Origin: Salinicola salarius
GTDB lineage: Bacteria > Pseudomonadota > Gammaproteobacteria > Pseudomonadales > Halomonadaceae
Direction of reading: 5' to 3'
Length of the DNA stretch: 64,000 nucleotides
NCBI RefSeq assembly: GCF_002179555.1
Contig: NZ_NHOU01000004.1
Span: 152,326 to 216,325 of the forward strand
Shown here: one piece after another, positions 46,034 to 55,070 of the stretch
How positions within the stretch are numbered: position 1 is the first letter of the stretch
Layout: each line of letters starts with the position of its first letter
Position numbers and translations under genes: made by a program
Notes under the pieces: generated by a model
Databases searched by the model: none
What the model saw: only the letters and a program-made list of their open reading frames with translations
Told to the model about the DNA's origin: nothing

Positions 46034-47746
46034 TCAGGCAGGGAGGCGAGACAGTTCGCTTTTCTCGACCGCCACCAATTGCCCCCGTTCGAGCCGATAG
46101 ACCCGGTCGGCGGCGCGCATCAGCGCCGGCTGGTGGGACACGGCGACGATGGTCAGTTCGCTCTTCAGGCCTTGCAGGGTCTTGCTGATCGCTGCCTCCG
46201 CTTCCATGTCGAGCGCGCTGGTCGCTTCATCGAGAATCAGCAGTTTGGGACGGTGGGCCAGGGCGCGGGCAATGACGATGCGCTGACGCTGACCGCCCGA
46301 CAGTCGTGAACCGCGCTCGCCCACCGAAGCATGAATCCCCTCGGGCATCTGGCTGACGAATGCCCAGGCGTCGGCCTGGCGCAGGGCGCGTTCGGCGTCC
46401 GCCTCGGTCAGCGTGGGATCGCCGAGCGTCACGTTGGCGAGCACGCTGTCGTGCAGCAGCAGCGTCTCCTGCGGCACATAGCCGATCAGGCGGCGCCAGG
46501 CGAGCCGGTCGAGCCGGTCGATCGGTACACCGTCGATCCGCACCTGGCCGGCGCTGGGCTCGAGCAGCATGCACAGGATATCGAGCAGGGTGGTCTTGCC
46601 AGCGCCGGAGGGGCCGATCAGGGTAGTGAACGAGCGCGCCGGGAGGGTCAGGTCGGTCACGTTCAGGATTGCCTGGTCGCCGTAGTGGAAACGGACCTTC
46701 TCGAAGGTAATCTCACGCTCGAGGGTCGGGCGCAGATCACCGCTGACCGGCTCGGCATTGTCGCGTGCTGCCTGGACCGCGTCCTTCAACGCCCAGTAGG
46801 CGCTCTCCTGAGTCTGCATCTGCTGATAGCGCCGCTGCAGTTGGTTGAGCTGCATGACCACGCGCGCCAGCAGAAATACCATCACCATTACCGACGGCAG
46901 CGAAAGTCCCCACACGACGAGAGCCAGATAGAGACCCACTGCGATGAACAGCGTCAGGATCGGCTCTTGAATGGCCTTCATCCCCTCGCGAGCCAGTACC
47001 TGACGCTCCATCGCGCGGTTGAGCTTGTGGGTCTGGCGTTTGAGCAGGGCGTCGGCGACATCGTAGCGTGCCATCGCCTTGAGCGGCTTGACCGAGCCCA
47101 GCGTATCGGTCAGGCGTGACAGCAGTTCGCGCATCAGCCGGGTCTGTTTCTTGCCAGCGCGCTTGGAGGCGCGGACCAGCCGATACAGCATGACAGACAT
47201 CAGTACGCCAAGTCCGAGCGAAACCATCGTTGCCTGCCAGCCGATCATCAGTGCGACGATGGCATAAACGACTACCTGGATGAACAGTGAAATGACGTTG
47301 GCGCAGTGTTCGTAGCCGGTGGCGGCGCGGGTGGCCTCGGTGGCCACCGAGTTGGCCATGCCGCCGGCGGGCTGGCGCAGGTAATGCTCCCAGCGGCTGG
47401 CCAGCAGCGAGTGGATCAGTTCCAGGCGCAGATCGGTGGCGACCCGAGCGACGGTATAGCCGACCTGGCGGTTGGCGAGCAGGACCAGGGCGCTCTTGAC
47501 CGTCATGCCGATGACGATGATCGACAGGATTACGCCGACAGTGGTTGGTAACCCGATCGCGTCCATGATGGCAAGCACCTTCTGCGAGAAGGCGTTAGGG
47601 TGCTCGTCCTGACCCAGCGCCACCGATAGCAGCGGTAACACCGTGGTCAAGCCGATTCCCTCGGCAATGCCTGCAAACAGCAGGCAGATCAACATCATGA
47701 TCGTGCGTTGGGGATAGAGACGGAAGAAGGCAAAAAGCAGACGCAT
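46034..47746 (-). CDS. MsbA-like ABC exporter (fused permease and ATPase)
   Basis: A 570-residue half-transporter of the ABCB/MsbA type. Residues about 1-300 carry six hydrophobic helices; residues about 335-560 the nucleotide-binding domain with Walker A GPSGAGKTTLL (about 363), Q-loop (GYVPQETLLL), signature SRLSGGQRQRIVIARAL (about 475) and Walker B LLILDEATSAL (about 500). It should act as a homodimer moving a lipid or hydrophobic compound across the inner membrane. It is the last gene of the leftward sphingolipid-like operon, 36 bases after the serine palmitoyltransferase-like gene, so transport of the ceramide product or its head-grouped form is a reasonable inference. Confidence 0.87.
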   Translation of the reverse strand: MRLLFAFFRLYPQRTIMMLICLLFAGIAEGIGLTTVLPLLSVALGQDEHPNAFSQKVLAIMDAIGLPTTVGVILSIIVIGMTVKSALVLLANRQVGYTVARVATDLRLELIHSLLASRWEHYLRQPAGGMANSVATEATRAATGYEHCANVISLFIQVVVYAIVALMIGWQATMVSLGLGVLMSVMLYRLVRASKRAGKKQTRLMRELLSRLTDTLGSVKPLKAMARYDVADALLKRQTHKLNRAMERQVLAREGMKAIQEPILTLFIAVGLYLALVVWGLSLPSVMVMVFLLARVVMQLNQLQRRYQQMQTQESAYWALKDAVQAARDNAEPVSGDLRPTLEREITFEKVRFHYGDQAILNVTDLTLPARSFTTLIGPSGAGKTTLLDILCMLLEPSAGQVRIDGVPIDRLDRLAWRRLIGYVPQETLLLHDSVLANVTLGDPTLTEADAERALRQADAWAFVSQMPEGIHASVGERGSRLSGGQRQRIVIARALAHRPKLLILDEATSALDMEAEAAISKTLQGLKSELTIVAVSHQPALMRAADRVYRLERGQLVAVEKSELSRLPA

Positions 47747-47782
47747 GTGCGATCCGTGGGCGGTCTCGACGACCGCCGGTGC

Positions 47783-48985
47783 TCACTCTTGCTCGTGATG
47801 GTCGAGCATGGGTTTCAAGGCGGCGAAGGCGGCGATGATTTGATCGATCTGGGTCGTGTCATGGGCTGCGCTGACGCTGATGCGCAGCAGCGCCCGGCCG
47901 CCCGGCGTGGCGGGTGGTAAGACCAGATTGACATAGACGCCATGATCGAGCAGCCCGTGCCAGAAGGCGACACCCTGCTGAGGCGACCCCAGCAGGGTGG
48001 CGACGACCGGCCCGGGCTCTGGCCCGAGCTCGAAACCGAGCCGTGACAGTCCATGATACAGACGCTCGGCATTGGCCCACAGACGCTGGCGGAGTTCGCC
48101 TCGCGAATCGACGATCTGCAGGGCGGTGCGTACCGATGCGATCGTCGCCGGGGAGGATGAGGCGGTGAAGATATAGGGACGGCTGGCGTAGCGGATCATG
48201 TCGAGTTGCGGGTGATGACTGGTGGCGAAACCACCAATGGCGCCCAAACTCTTGCTGAAAGTGCCGACCACGAAGTCGACATCGGCCTCGACGCCCTCGG
48301 CTTCGGCCAGGCCGCGGCCGTGGGCACCAAGCACCCCCAGCGAATGGGCTTCGTCGACCAGCAGATAACCCCCATGCCGACGCTTGACGGCAGCGATCTC
48401 GCGCAGCGGTGCCTGGTCCCCCAGCATGCTGTAGATGCCTTCCACCACAATTAGGGCATTGGTGGTGCGCTCGCCTAGACGGCGCAAGCGTTTCTCGAGA
48501 TCACTGGCGTCGTTGTGACGAAAGCGAATGATGTCGGCGCCGGTGAGACGACACGCATCGTAGATGCTGGCGTGACAATCGGCATCGAGCACGATGACGT
48601 CGTCGGTACCGGCCAGGGTGCCGATCAGGCCGAGATTGGCCACGTAACCCGTGGAGAACACGACTGCGGAAGGGCGCGCGAAGAAATGTGCCAGTTCTTC
48701 CTCGAGGCGGGTATGGCTGGCGTAGCTACCATTGGCCATGCGCGACCCGGTGGTGCCGGTGCCTTCGCGATCGAGAGCGTCGTGTGCCGCCGCGATGCAG
48801 TCACGATCGAAAGTCAGCCCCAGATAGTTATTGGTGCCGGCGAGGATTACCGACCTGCCATCTACGCGCCCTTCGGTGGACGACAGGATTTCGTCGATGC
48901 GTGTGCCAATCGGGCTGGGTTCCGTCTGGATCAAGGCGTGGCGCGCATCGCTGAGGGACTGGAATTTATCGAACAGAGACATCAT
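47783..48985 (-). CDS. spt: Alpha-oxoamine synthase, serine palmitoyltransferase type
   Basis: A 400-residue PLP-dependent alpha-oxoamine synthase. Family members condense an amino acid with an acyl thioester; serine palmitoyltransferase (SPT) makes 3-ketosphinganine, KBL and BioF use glycine or alanine. Visible landmarks are GTNNYLGLTFD (about residue 50), the catalytic-site DADCHASIYDA (His stacking on PLP), VDEAHSLGVLGAHGRG (about 213-228) and the PLP-lysine in GTFSKSLGAIGGF (about residue 245). NNYLGL and the immediate neighbours (dedicated ACP, acyl-AMP ligase, CerR-like reductase) favour SPT over BioF or KBL. Its ATG overlaps the ACP stop by four bases (ATGA), so acyl carrier and synthase are translationally coupled, as expected if the ACP delivers the acyl chain. 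Confidence 0.82.
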   Translation of the reverse strand: MMSLFDKFQSLSDARHALIQTEPSPIGTRIDEILSSTEGRVDGRSVILAGTNNYLGLTFDRDCIAAAHDALDREGTGTTGSRMANGSYASHTRLEEELAHFFARPSAVVFSTGYVANLGLIGTLAGTDDVIVLDADCHASIYDACRLTGADIIRFRHNDASDLEKRLRRLGERTTNALIVVEGIYSMLGDQAPLREIAAVKRRHGGYLLVDEAHSLGVLGAHGRGLAEAEGVEADVDFVVGTFSKSLGAIGGFATSHHPQLDMIRYASRPYIFTASSSPATIASVRTALQIVDSRGELRQRLWANAERLYHGLSRLGFELGPEPGPVVATLLGSPQQGVAFWHGLLDHGVYVNLVLPPATPGGRALLRISVSAAHDTTQIDQIIAAFAALKPMLDHHEQE

Positions 48986-49230
48986 CGGCTCTCGAGCAGT
49001 TTGTTGATCGCCTGGGCCAACTGGTTGGGTGTGCGGATATCGGCGAGGACGTTCAGGGGAACGGAGATATTGAATTCGTCTTCGGCATCCAGCATGAGGT
49101 CCATTACCTTGACCGAGTCGAGCCCCAACTCGCTAACCAGGTCGATGTCGGGACGAAGATTGCTGTCCGGCGGCGCCAGGCGTTCGAGATGTACCATCAA
49201 CCGCTCGAGAATCTGTTTGTGTTGGGTCAT
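48982..49230 (-). CDS. Acyl carrier protein
   Basis: An 82-residue acyl carrier protein. The phosphopantetheine site is Ser39 in LGLDSVKVMDL, and the helix pattern (ILERLMVHLERL ... VMDLMLDAEDEFNISVPLNV ... TPNQLAQAINKLL) is complete. It is distinct from a housekeeping AcpP (DSLDTVEL) and sits between the CerR-like and SPT-like genes, so it probably carries the acyl chain loaded by the fatty-acyl-AMP ligase. The ATG at 49230 gives the expected N-terminus; upstream in-frame sequence to 49365 is unlike ACP. It overlaps the SPT-like gene. Confidence 0.88.
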   Translation of the reverse strand: MTQHKQILERLMVHLERLAPPDSNLRPDIDLVSELGLDSVKVMDLMLDAEDEFNISVPLNVLADIRTPNQLAQAINKLLESR

Positions 49231-49301
49231 GCGTGCTATGCCCGTTGCTGGCGACGTGCGCCAGATCATTGTGATGAAAGAGTATGTCCGCAGGCAGTAA
49301 G

Positions 49302-50237
49302 TCAGTCCGCCGCCCACTGCCGGCGATCGCCAAGTGCCTGCTCCAGCGTAATCTGCGGTACCCATCCGGTCGCGCGGGTGAGCGGGCCATTATGGCATGT
49401 CCAGTCGTGATGTCTCAGCTCGCGGAACTTTCCGGGTGTGAGCATCGGCGAACGATGCAATCCGCGCGCCAGCATCAGGTTGACCAGCGCCATGCCGTGC
49501 AATACGCCGGCGGGAATTGGCAGGCGACGTACCGGCCCACCGCGCACGGCAGCGCCGATCGCCGCGATGCGCGGCCAAGTGTAGCCGCCCGGGTAGCCAT
49601 CGTGAAGCTCGAAGGGCCCGCTGTCGACGAGGGCGCCGGCCGGAGTGTGACACAGCCAGGCCATCACTGCGGCTACCAGGTCGTCGACATGCAGAAACGA
49701 CAGACGCGCCTCTTGCGGGCCGGCCGTCGGCAGCCAGCCGCGCATCAGCATCTCGAACAGGGGGTGTAACTCGCGATCCCCCGGTCCATAGACCGCCGTC
49801 GGACGAAATACCGTCACTGCCGGCCGCGCTGACGACGCGACTCGTTGCTCGGCCTGGCGTTTGGAGGCGGCATACCAGGAGAGTTCGGGATGGCGCGCGG
49901 CCAGCGACGACATCAATAGCAGGCGGGCGCATTGCTGACGCTGCGCCACCTCGAATAGCCGACCGCTGCCCTCGACATTGATGCGATGGAACGTGGCGTG
50001 ATTGGCACCGCGCACCGCGCCGGCGCAATGGATGACCGTGTCCGTCCCCTCGACCAACCGCTCGAGTGCCGCCGTGTCATCGAGCGACCCACTGATCCAG
50101 CGGATATGCGGACCTTCCGGTTCGGCTGGCATGCGCCGCGTCAAGGCACGCACTTGCACGCCATTCTTGACCAACCGGGCGAGCAGCCGGCGGCCGATGA
50201 AGCCGGTGGCTCCGGTAAGCGCGACACTCATGGCCAT
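49302..50237 (-). CDS. NAD-dependent epimerase/dehydratase-family reductase, CerR-like
   Basis: A protein of 309-311 residues in the extended SDR family. The nucleotide-binding motif is TGATGFIG (about residues 7-14), then VIHCAGAV (about 73), the catalytic SSLAARH with Y-x3-K as WYAASKRQ (about 127-134), and FRPTAVYGPGDRE (about 148). In Caulobacter the SPT-linked member of this family, CerR, reduces the keto group of the ceramide precursor; the same neighbours here make that the best guess. Starts at 50237 and 50231 are both possible, neither with a strong ribosome binding site; the gene is tightly packed behind the acyl-AMP ligase. 71 bases separate it from the ACP gene. Confidence 0.78.
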   Translation of the reverse strand: MAMSVALTGATGFIGRRLLARLVKNGVQVRALTRRMPAEPEGPHIRWISGSLDDTAALERLVEGTDTVIHCAGAVRGANHATFHRINVEGSGRLFEVAQRQQCARLLLMSSLAARHPELSWYAASKRQAEQRVASSARPAVTVFRPTAVYGPGDRELHPLFEMLMRGWLPTAGPQEARLSFLHVDDLVAAVMAWLCHTPAGALVDSGPFELHDGYPGGYTWPRIAAIGAAVRGGPVRRLPIPAGVLHGMALVNLMLARGLHRSPMLTPGKFRELRHHDWTCHNGPLTRATGWVPQITLEQALGDRRQWAAD

Positions 50238-52018
50238 AGGATCAGGATGCAGCACCGGTCCCGACCGGCGACTCGGCTGGCGATGCCAGGCCCAGCGACT
50301 CGCGGCCCCCCTGCAGGTAACGTTTGGACGCTTCGCTGCGCGAAAGCTTGCCGGAAGACGTGCGCGGCAGCGAGCGGGGGGGGCAGCAGGACGACCCGGC
50401 AGGCGACACCAAAATCGCTGCGTATCCGGCTGGTCAGCTCATTGATCAGTTCGTGTCGGCGTTGCGCGTCGCTGAGACGGCACTGGACCAACATCACAAC
50501 CGCCTCCTCGTCGTCCGCTGCCGCCGTGAATGCGACGACATCGCCGTGCCGGACGCCATGGTAATGCCCGGCGAGATGCTCAAGATCCTCGGGCCAGATG
50601 TTGCGGCCGTTGACGAAGATCAGGTCGCGATGACGCCCGGTGATGAACAGCCCATCCGGGGTCAGGTAGCCCAGATCGCCGGTATCGAGCCAGCCGTTAC
50701 GGAGCACCCGGTGAGTCTTTTCGGGATTCTGGAAATACCCCGACATGACGCTAGGGCCGCGCACGGTGACGCGACCCACCGCACGCTCGGGCAGGGGGTT
50801 GCCTTGCTGATCACGAATCACGATTTCATGGCCAGGCAGCGCGTGACCGCAGTTGACGAAGCTAGTGACAGCCATATCCCCACATGCCGATGCCAGGCGG
50901 GCGTGAGCATGATGCTCGAGATGGGCACGGTCGATGCGCTCGATGGCGATGCCCTGCCTGAGTGGCGCGAAGCTGACTGCCAAGGAACATTCCGCCAGAC
51001 CGTAGCAGGGCAGAAAGGCCCGCGAATCGAAGCCGGCAGGCGCAAAGCATTCGGCGAAACGTTCTAGAACATCGGTACGTACCGGCTCTGCGCCGATGCC
51101 GGCGACACGCCAGCTCGACAGATCGAGGCGTTCGAGATCGCCGCTGCGCAGGCGGCGAGCGCAGATGTCGTAACCAAAAGGCGGCGCAAAGGCGATAGTG
51201 CCGCGATTGCGGCTGAGCAGGGTCAGCCACTGCATCGGTCGCATGGCGAATTCACGGGCACCGAGGTAATCCACCGACAGCTGTGATGCCATCGGTCCGA
51301 GAACGAAACCGACCAGCCCCATGTCATGGTAGAACGGCAACCACGAGACGCAACGATCGCCCGGGCGCACCCCCAGGCCGTGGGTGACGATCCCGCGCAG
51401 GTTGGCCATTACGGTGGCCTGGTCGATCATCACGCCGCGCGGAAAGCCGGTACTGCCCGAGGTGTACTGCAAATAGGCCAGCTCATCCGGACGCGAAGGC
51501 TCTAGAGCGTGCACATTGGCATCGAGCCTAAGAAATGCCTCGTTGCCCCCGCTGAACAGCAGATCGAGTTCGCTGCCGGCCTCCGCCAGGAAAGACTGCA
51601 TCTCGGCGGGCGCAACCGCAACGCGAGCCTCGCAGCTGCGCAGCAGGCGCGCGAGGCGTTCGACATAACTGGCATGGTTGCCAAGGCTCATGTTGATCGG
51701 CAGCGGTACGGGAACGAAGCCCGCATACTGGCAACCGTAGAAGATCTCCATGAACAGTGGGCTGGTGTCGGCGATAATGGCCACCTTGTCGCCCCGTTTC
51801 AACCCCAGGCGACATAGACGGTAAGCCGCCGCCAGGGCGCGCTGACGCAGCTCGGCGTAGCGCAAGGGAGCGGTGAGGCGTCCGCGGCCATCGTGGAAGT
51901 TGTAGCCCGTCACACCCTGCGCGGCATAGTCGAGCGCTTCGGCCAGAGTGGTGAAATCGGCCAGCCGCTGGGGAAGCGGGTTCCGTGTTGACGTTTTGGT
52001 GATATAGAGTTCGGTCAT
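50228..52018 (-). CDS. Fatty-acyl-AMP ligase, frameshifted near the 3' end
   Basis: An adenylate-forming enzyme of the FAAL/acyl-ACP synthetase type. Visible motifs are LQYTSGSTGFPRGVM (P-loop, about residues 183-197), SWLPFYHDMGLVGFVLGPM (about 243-261), YGLAECSLAVSF (about 347), and WLDTGDLGYL with FITGRHRDLIFVNGRNIWP (hinge region, about 445-475). At an eight-base G run (50376-50383; C8 in the coding strand, after residue about 545) the frame shifts and runs to a TGA at 50228 with a tail unlike the family. Removing one base restores RSLPRTSSGKLSRSEASKR, containing the catalytic lysine, and a stop at 50242 (591 residues). As written, the enzyme lacks its catalytic lysine. Expected role: loading a fatty acid onto the adjacent ACP for the SPT-like synthase. 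Confidence 0.82.
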   Translation of the reverse strand: MTELYITKTSTRNPLPQRLADFTTLAEALDYAAQGVTGYNFHDGRGRLTAPLRYAELRQRALAAAYRLCRLGLKRGDKVAIIADTSPLFMEIFYGCQYAGFVPVPLPINMSLGNHASYVERLARLLRSCEARVAVAPAEMQSFLAEAGSELDLLFSGGNEAFLRLDANVHALEPSRPDELAYLQYTSGSTGFPRGVMIDQATVMANLRGIVTHGLGVRPGDRCVSWLPFYHDMGLVGFVLGPMASQLSVDYLGAREFAMRPMQWLTLLSRNRGTIAFAPPFGYDICARRLRSGDLERLDLSSWRVAGIGAEPVRTDVLERFAECFAPAGFDSRAFLPCYGLAECSLAVSFAPLRQGIAIERIDRAHLEHHAHARLASACGDMAVTSFVNCGHALPGHEIVIRDQQGNPLPERAVGRVTVRGPSVMSGYFQNPEKTHRVLRNGWLDTGDLGYLTPDGLFITGRHRDLIFVNGRNIWPEDLEHLAGHYHGVRHGDVVAFTAAADDEEAVVMLVQCRLSDAQRRHELINELTSRIRSDFGVACRVVLLPPPLAAAHVFRQAFAQRSVQTLPAGGPRVAGPGIASRVAGRDRCCILILWP

Positions 52019-52216
52019 TATTGAGGAGAGTCTCGATCATCGAAGCAGAGGGGGTTGTTATAAAGACAATGCGTGCCAGTTTGAAGCGCCGTAATCAATG
52101 GCAGCGTCCCGGATGGCTCTGACCGGCTCGATATATCTTTATCCCTGCGCGTGGTGTCGCACCGACATGCCATCTGACGGCGTCGACACTGAAAGTAGCG
52201 GCGTGTCATGCGATGG

Positions 52217-52669
52217 TCATACCCAATACTGCATGATTGCTGAGCATATCCGCGTATTGAGCGCAGCATCGCTGGTATTGGTGGCATCCAGTCTGGGGGG
52301 GCCGGGCCAGCCGGCATCGGCGAACTCATGACCATCGAGCGTTCGCGGCGTCGCGTAGCGCGGGACGACATGAAAATGGACGTGAGGATCAACCATCATC
52401 AGCATCAGGTAATTGATCTTGTCGTAGGCAAAAGCCTGGCCCAGAGCGGCTTCGAGGTCGGCGGTCACCTCGGCCAACTCGGTAAATGCCTCGCGGGGCA
52501 GGTCGGGAAAGGCGGTTTCCGGCCCTCTGGCGATCATCACCAGCGCACCCAAGGTCACTTGGGCATCGCGAAACAGTACACTCCAGTGGCGATAGTCACG
52601 CAGAATATTGTCGGGAGCGCCGAACTTCACCATCGTCGAGTTCAGCTCGGCTTGTGGTTGCGTATTCAC
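52217..52669 (-). CDS. HIT-family protein
   Basis: A 150-residue histidine-triad protein. The nucleotide-hydrolase motif reads DPHVHFHVVPRY, with His96, His98 and His100 as the triad; upstream, LVMIARGPETAFPDLPREAF matches the family fold. HIT proteins hydrolyse or transfer nucleotidyl groups (for example AMP from adenylylated lysine or Ap4A). It begins at a GTG at 52669 with AAGGA close upstream and lies 198 bases before the acyl-AMP ligase on the same strand. A link to the lipid cluster, such as removing adenylylated by-products, is only a guess. Confidence 0.83.
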   Translation of the reverse strand: MNTQPQAELNSTMVKFGAPDNILRDYRHWSVLFRDAQVTLGALVMIARGPETAFPDLPREAFTELAEVTADLEAALGQAFAYDKINYLMLMMVDPHVHFHVVPRYATPRTLDGHEFADAGWPGPPRLDATNTSDAALNTRICSAIMQYWV

Positions 52670-53020
52670 GATCCTTGTCTCACCTCTGCTTATTTATAGT
52701 ATTCCCAGTATAACGAACAAAACCTTAATGATGTCTTAACATATTTAGCAGGTTACTAGAAATCATCAGGCAACCGTCTTCCTTTTTCATGGCAATTTTC
52801 CCTTTTCATGGCGATCGTAGGCACCTTCCATGGTCATCGCAGACGCCTTCGCGTTGCAGTGATGCATGAAGATACCTATGATGCGGCATCCGATGCAAAA
52901 TTCCTAAAGCGATCCGCTTGTCTGGCTACGGCTTGAGATCGCCTTCCATCCCGCCGAATACCGTTGTCGCGAGGCATCATGCTGCTCGGTGTGAGGCGAT
53001 GGCATGCTTAAAGGCTTCAC
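52670..53020. other. Non-coding gap between divergent halves of the lipid cluster
   Basis: A 351-base stretch between the leftward HIT/acyl-ligase genes and the rightward ceramide-synthase-like gene. It holds an AT-rich part (about 52690-52800) that probably carries both promoters, and short repeats of ttttcatggc and ttccatggtc around 52785-52835. No gene was found. Confidence 0.5.
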
Positions 53021-54220
53021 GTGAATAGTAACGCTCCTTCCGCAGTGCATGTCTCTTCCGACACTTCTCGTCACGCCGCCCTCCGCCACTCGCGTGCCGA
53101 CATCGACGTCAGGCCGGTCAAAGGGCGCCGGGATCTGGCCACCTTCGTGCGTTTGCCGGGCGAGCTGTTGCAGGACGATCCGCAGTGGGTTGAACCGCTG
53201 CACCTGGAGCGACGCCTGCATTTGACCAAAAACCCGGCCTTCGACCATGTCACCTGGCAAGGATTTATCGCCTGGTCGGGGGGCAGGCCGGTGGGGCGTA
53301 TCAGTGCCCAGACTGACAGCCTCCACCGCCAGTACCACGGCGCCGATACTGGCCATTTCGGCATGCTCGACGCCATTGACGACCCCAATGTGTTCGCGGC
53401 GCTATTCACCGCTGCGGAGGCCTGGCTGCACGAGCGTGGCGCACGGCACATAACCGGCCCCTACAACTTGACCATCAACGAGGAGTGCGGGTTGCTGATC
53501 GACGGTTTCGAGTGGCCGCCTTCGATGATGATGGGGCATGCCGGGCGCTACTATGCCTCCCACGTCGAGGCGCAGGGCTATACGCCCGCCAAGGATCTGC
53601 TCGCCTACTGGATGTCGACGCATGGGGTGAATTTTACGCCAGCGATGCGGCGCATGGTCGATCGCTGGCGCGACCGAATTCACTTACGCCCCCTGCGTCG
53701 CGACCGCTTCGACGAAGAGCTCGACATTCTACGCGACATTTTCAACGACGCCTGGGCTAAGAACTGGGGATTCGTGCCCTTCACCGACGCCGAATTCCAC
53801 GAGTTGGGCACTAGCCTGAAGATGCTGGTGCCGCCGGAGTTGATTCAGATCGCCGAAATCGACGCCAAGCCTGTCGCCTTCATTGTCGGCTTGCCCAACC
53901 TCAACGAGGCGATCGCACCACTGCACGGACGCTTGTGGCCGATGGGTTGGCTGCGTCTGCTATGGCGACTCAAGGTGCGCAGGCCAAAGACCGGGCGCGT
54001 GCCGCTGATGGGGGTGCGCGGTGAATACCAGTTCAGTCGCCTCGGGCCGACGCTTGCCCTGGTGCTGATCGAGTCGATCCAGGCGTCGCTCATCCGCCAT
54101 GGCATCGAAGCCGTGGAAATGTCCTGGATACTCGAGGACAACGCCGGCATGCGAAATATCCTCGAGCATATCGGAACCGACCTCTACAAACGTTACCGTC
54201 TCTATGAAAAGCATCTCTGA
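53021..54220 (+). CDS. GNAT-superfamily N-acyltransferase, bacterial ceramide-synthase-like
   Basis: A 399-residue protein with the acyl-CoA N-acyltransferase fold. Recognisable blocks are VRPVKGRRDLATFVRLPGEL (about residues 30-49), GRISAQTDSLHRQYH (about 95-109), FGMLDAIDDPNVFAALF, ITGPYNLTINEECGLLIDGF (about 145-164) and the C-terminal ALVLIESIQASLIRHGIEAV then EMSWILEDNAGMRNILEHIG, the usual GNAT ending. Caulobacter makes ceramide with a GNAT-fold enzyme unrelated to eukaryotic ceramide synthase; this layout and the SPT neighbourhood suggest the same job, acylation of the sphingoid amine. It starts at a GTG at 53021. Its end overlaps the next gene by 17 bases. Confidence 0.78.
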   Translation: MNSNAPSAVHVSSDTSRHAALRHSRADIDVRPVKGRRDLATFVRLPGELLQDDPQWVEPLHLERRLHLTKNPAFDHVTWQGFIAWSGGRPVGRISAQTDSLHRQYHGADTGHFGMLDAIDDPNVFAALFTAAEAWLHERGARHITGPYNLTINEECGLLIDGFEWPPSMMMGHAGRYYASHVEAQGYTPAKDLLAYWMSTHGVNFTPAMRRMVDRWRDRIHLRPLRRDRFDEELDILRDIFNDAWAKNWGFVPFTDAEFHELGTSLKMLVPPELIQIAEIDAKPVAFIVGLPNLNEAIAPLHGRLWPMGWLRLLWRLKVRRPKTGRVPLMGVRGEYQFSRLGPTLALVLIESIQASLIRHGIEAVEMSWILEDNAGMRNILEHIGTDLYKRYRLYEKHL

Positions 54221-55010
54221 AGGGCAGATTGGCGCCGTGGTGCTGGCGGCGGATCGCGGCGCCGACGACCCGGTTGCGCGGGAGGCCGGCGTCGCTTGCA
54301 AGGCGTTGACCCCGGTCGCCGGCGTACCGATGCTACGCCGCGTATTCGGCGCACTCGACGGCAGTACACGTATCGCGCGTATCTGCCTAGCCGGACCGTC
54401 GGCGGCGATCATCGAACACGCCCCGGTGCTTGGCGAGCTGCTTGACCGCGACGATGTGAACTGGGTGGAAAATGCCGCGACGCCCAGCGCCAGCGTCGGC
54501 GCCGCCCTGCGGTCGCTGCCCGATGATATGCCGGTCATGGTGACCACCGCCGATCATGCCCTGTTGACGCCGACCCTTGTCACTGCGTTTGTCGATCGCG
54601 CCTTGGCCAGCGACGGCGATTTCGTGGTGGGCGTGGCACGCCTGGAGACTGTAACGAGGCGCTTTCCCGGTACGCGACGCACGGCGATACGCCTGTCCGA
54701 CGGTCCCTACTGCGGTTGCAACCTGTTTGTCTTCACCACGCCGCAAGGCCGCGCGCTCGCCGACTTCTGGCGCCAGGTCGAGCAGCAACGCAAGCGGCCC
54801 TGGCGGGTCATCGGCGGAGCGCTGGGCTGGGGGGCGGTGCTGCGTTACCTGCTCGGACGTCTGACGCTCGAGCAGGCCCTGGACAGGCTATCCCGCCGGC
54901 TCGGCATACGCATCCGGGCCGTAGTGCTGGATCACGCCGAGGCGGCCGTCGACGTGGACACGCCTGCCGACCGGCAACTGGTCGAAGCGATTCTCGCCGG
55001 CGAACGCTGA
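54204..55010 (+). CDS. MobA/NTP-transferase-like nucleotidyltransferase
   Basis: A 268-residue nucleotidyltransferase-fold protein (NTP_transf_3 type). The nucleotide loop AVVLAADRGADDP (about residues 11-23) replaces the usual LAxGxGxR with an Asp; KALTPVAGVPMLRRV (about 33-47) provides the conserved Lys and Pro-rich loop, and MVTTADHALLTP (about 112) the acidic metal site. It ends with DVDTPADRQLV, a common C-terminal signature of this fold. It may activate a headgroup precursor. It overlaps the preceding ceramide-synthase-like gene by 17 bases, so translation is coupled and a function in the same pathway is likely. Confidence 0.75.
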   Translation: MKSISEGQIGAVVLAADRGADDPVAREAGVACKALTPVAGVPMLRRVFGALDGSTRIARICLAGPSAAIIEHAPVLGELLDRDDVNWVENAATPSASVGAALRSLPDDMPVMVTTADHALLTPTLVTAFVDRALASDGDFVVGVARLETVTRRFPGTRRTAIRLSDGPYCGCNLFVFTTPQGRALADFWRQVEQQRKRPWRVIGGALGWGAVLRYLLGRLTLEQALDRLSRRLGIRIRAVVLDHAEAAVDVDTPADRQLVEAILAGER

Positions 55011-55070
55011 CCGGCTAGGAGCCTGGCAGCGCTCGCAAAAGCCGACGGGTCCGAGAAGGAGAGAAGACGT

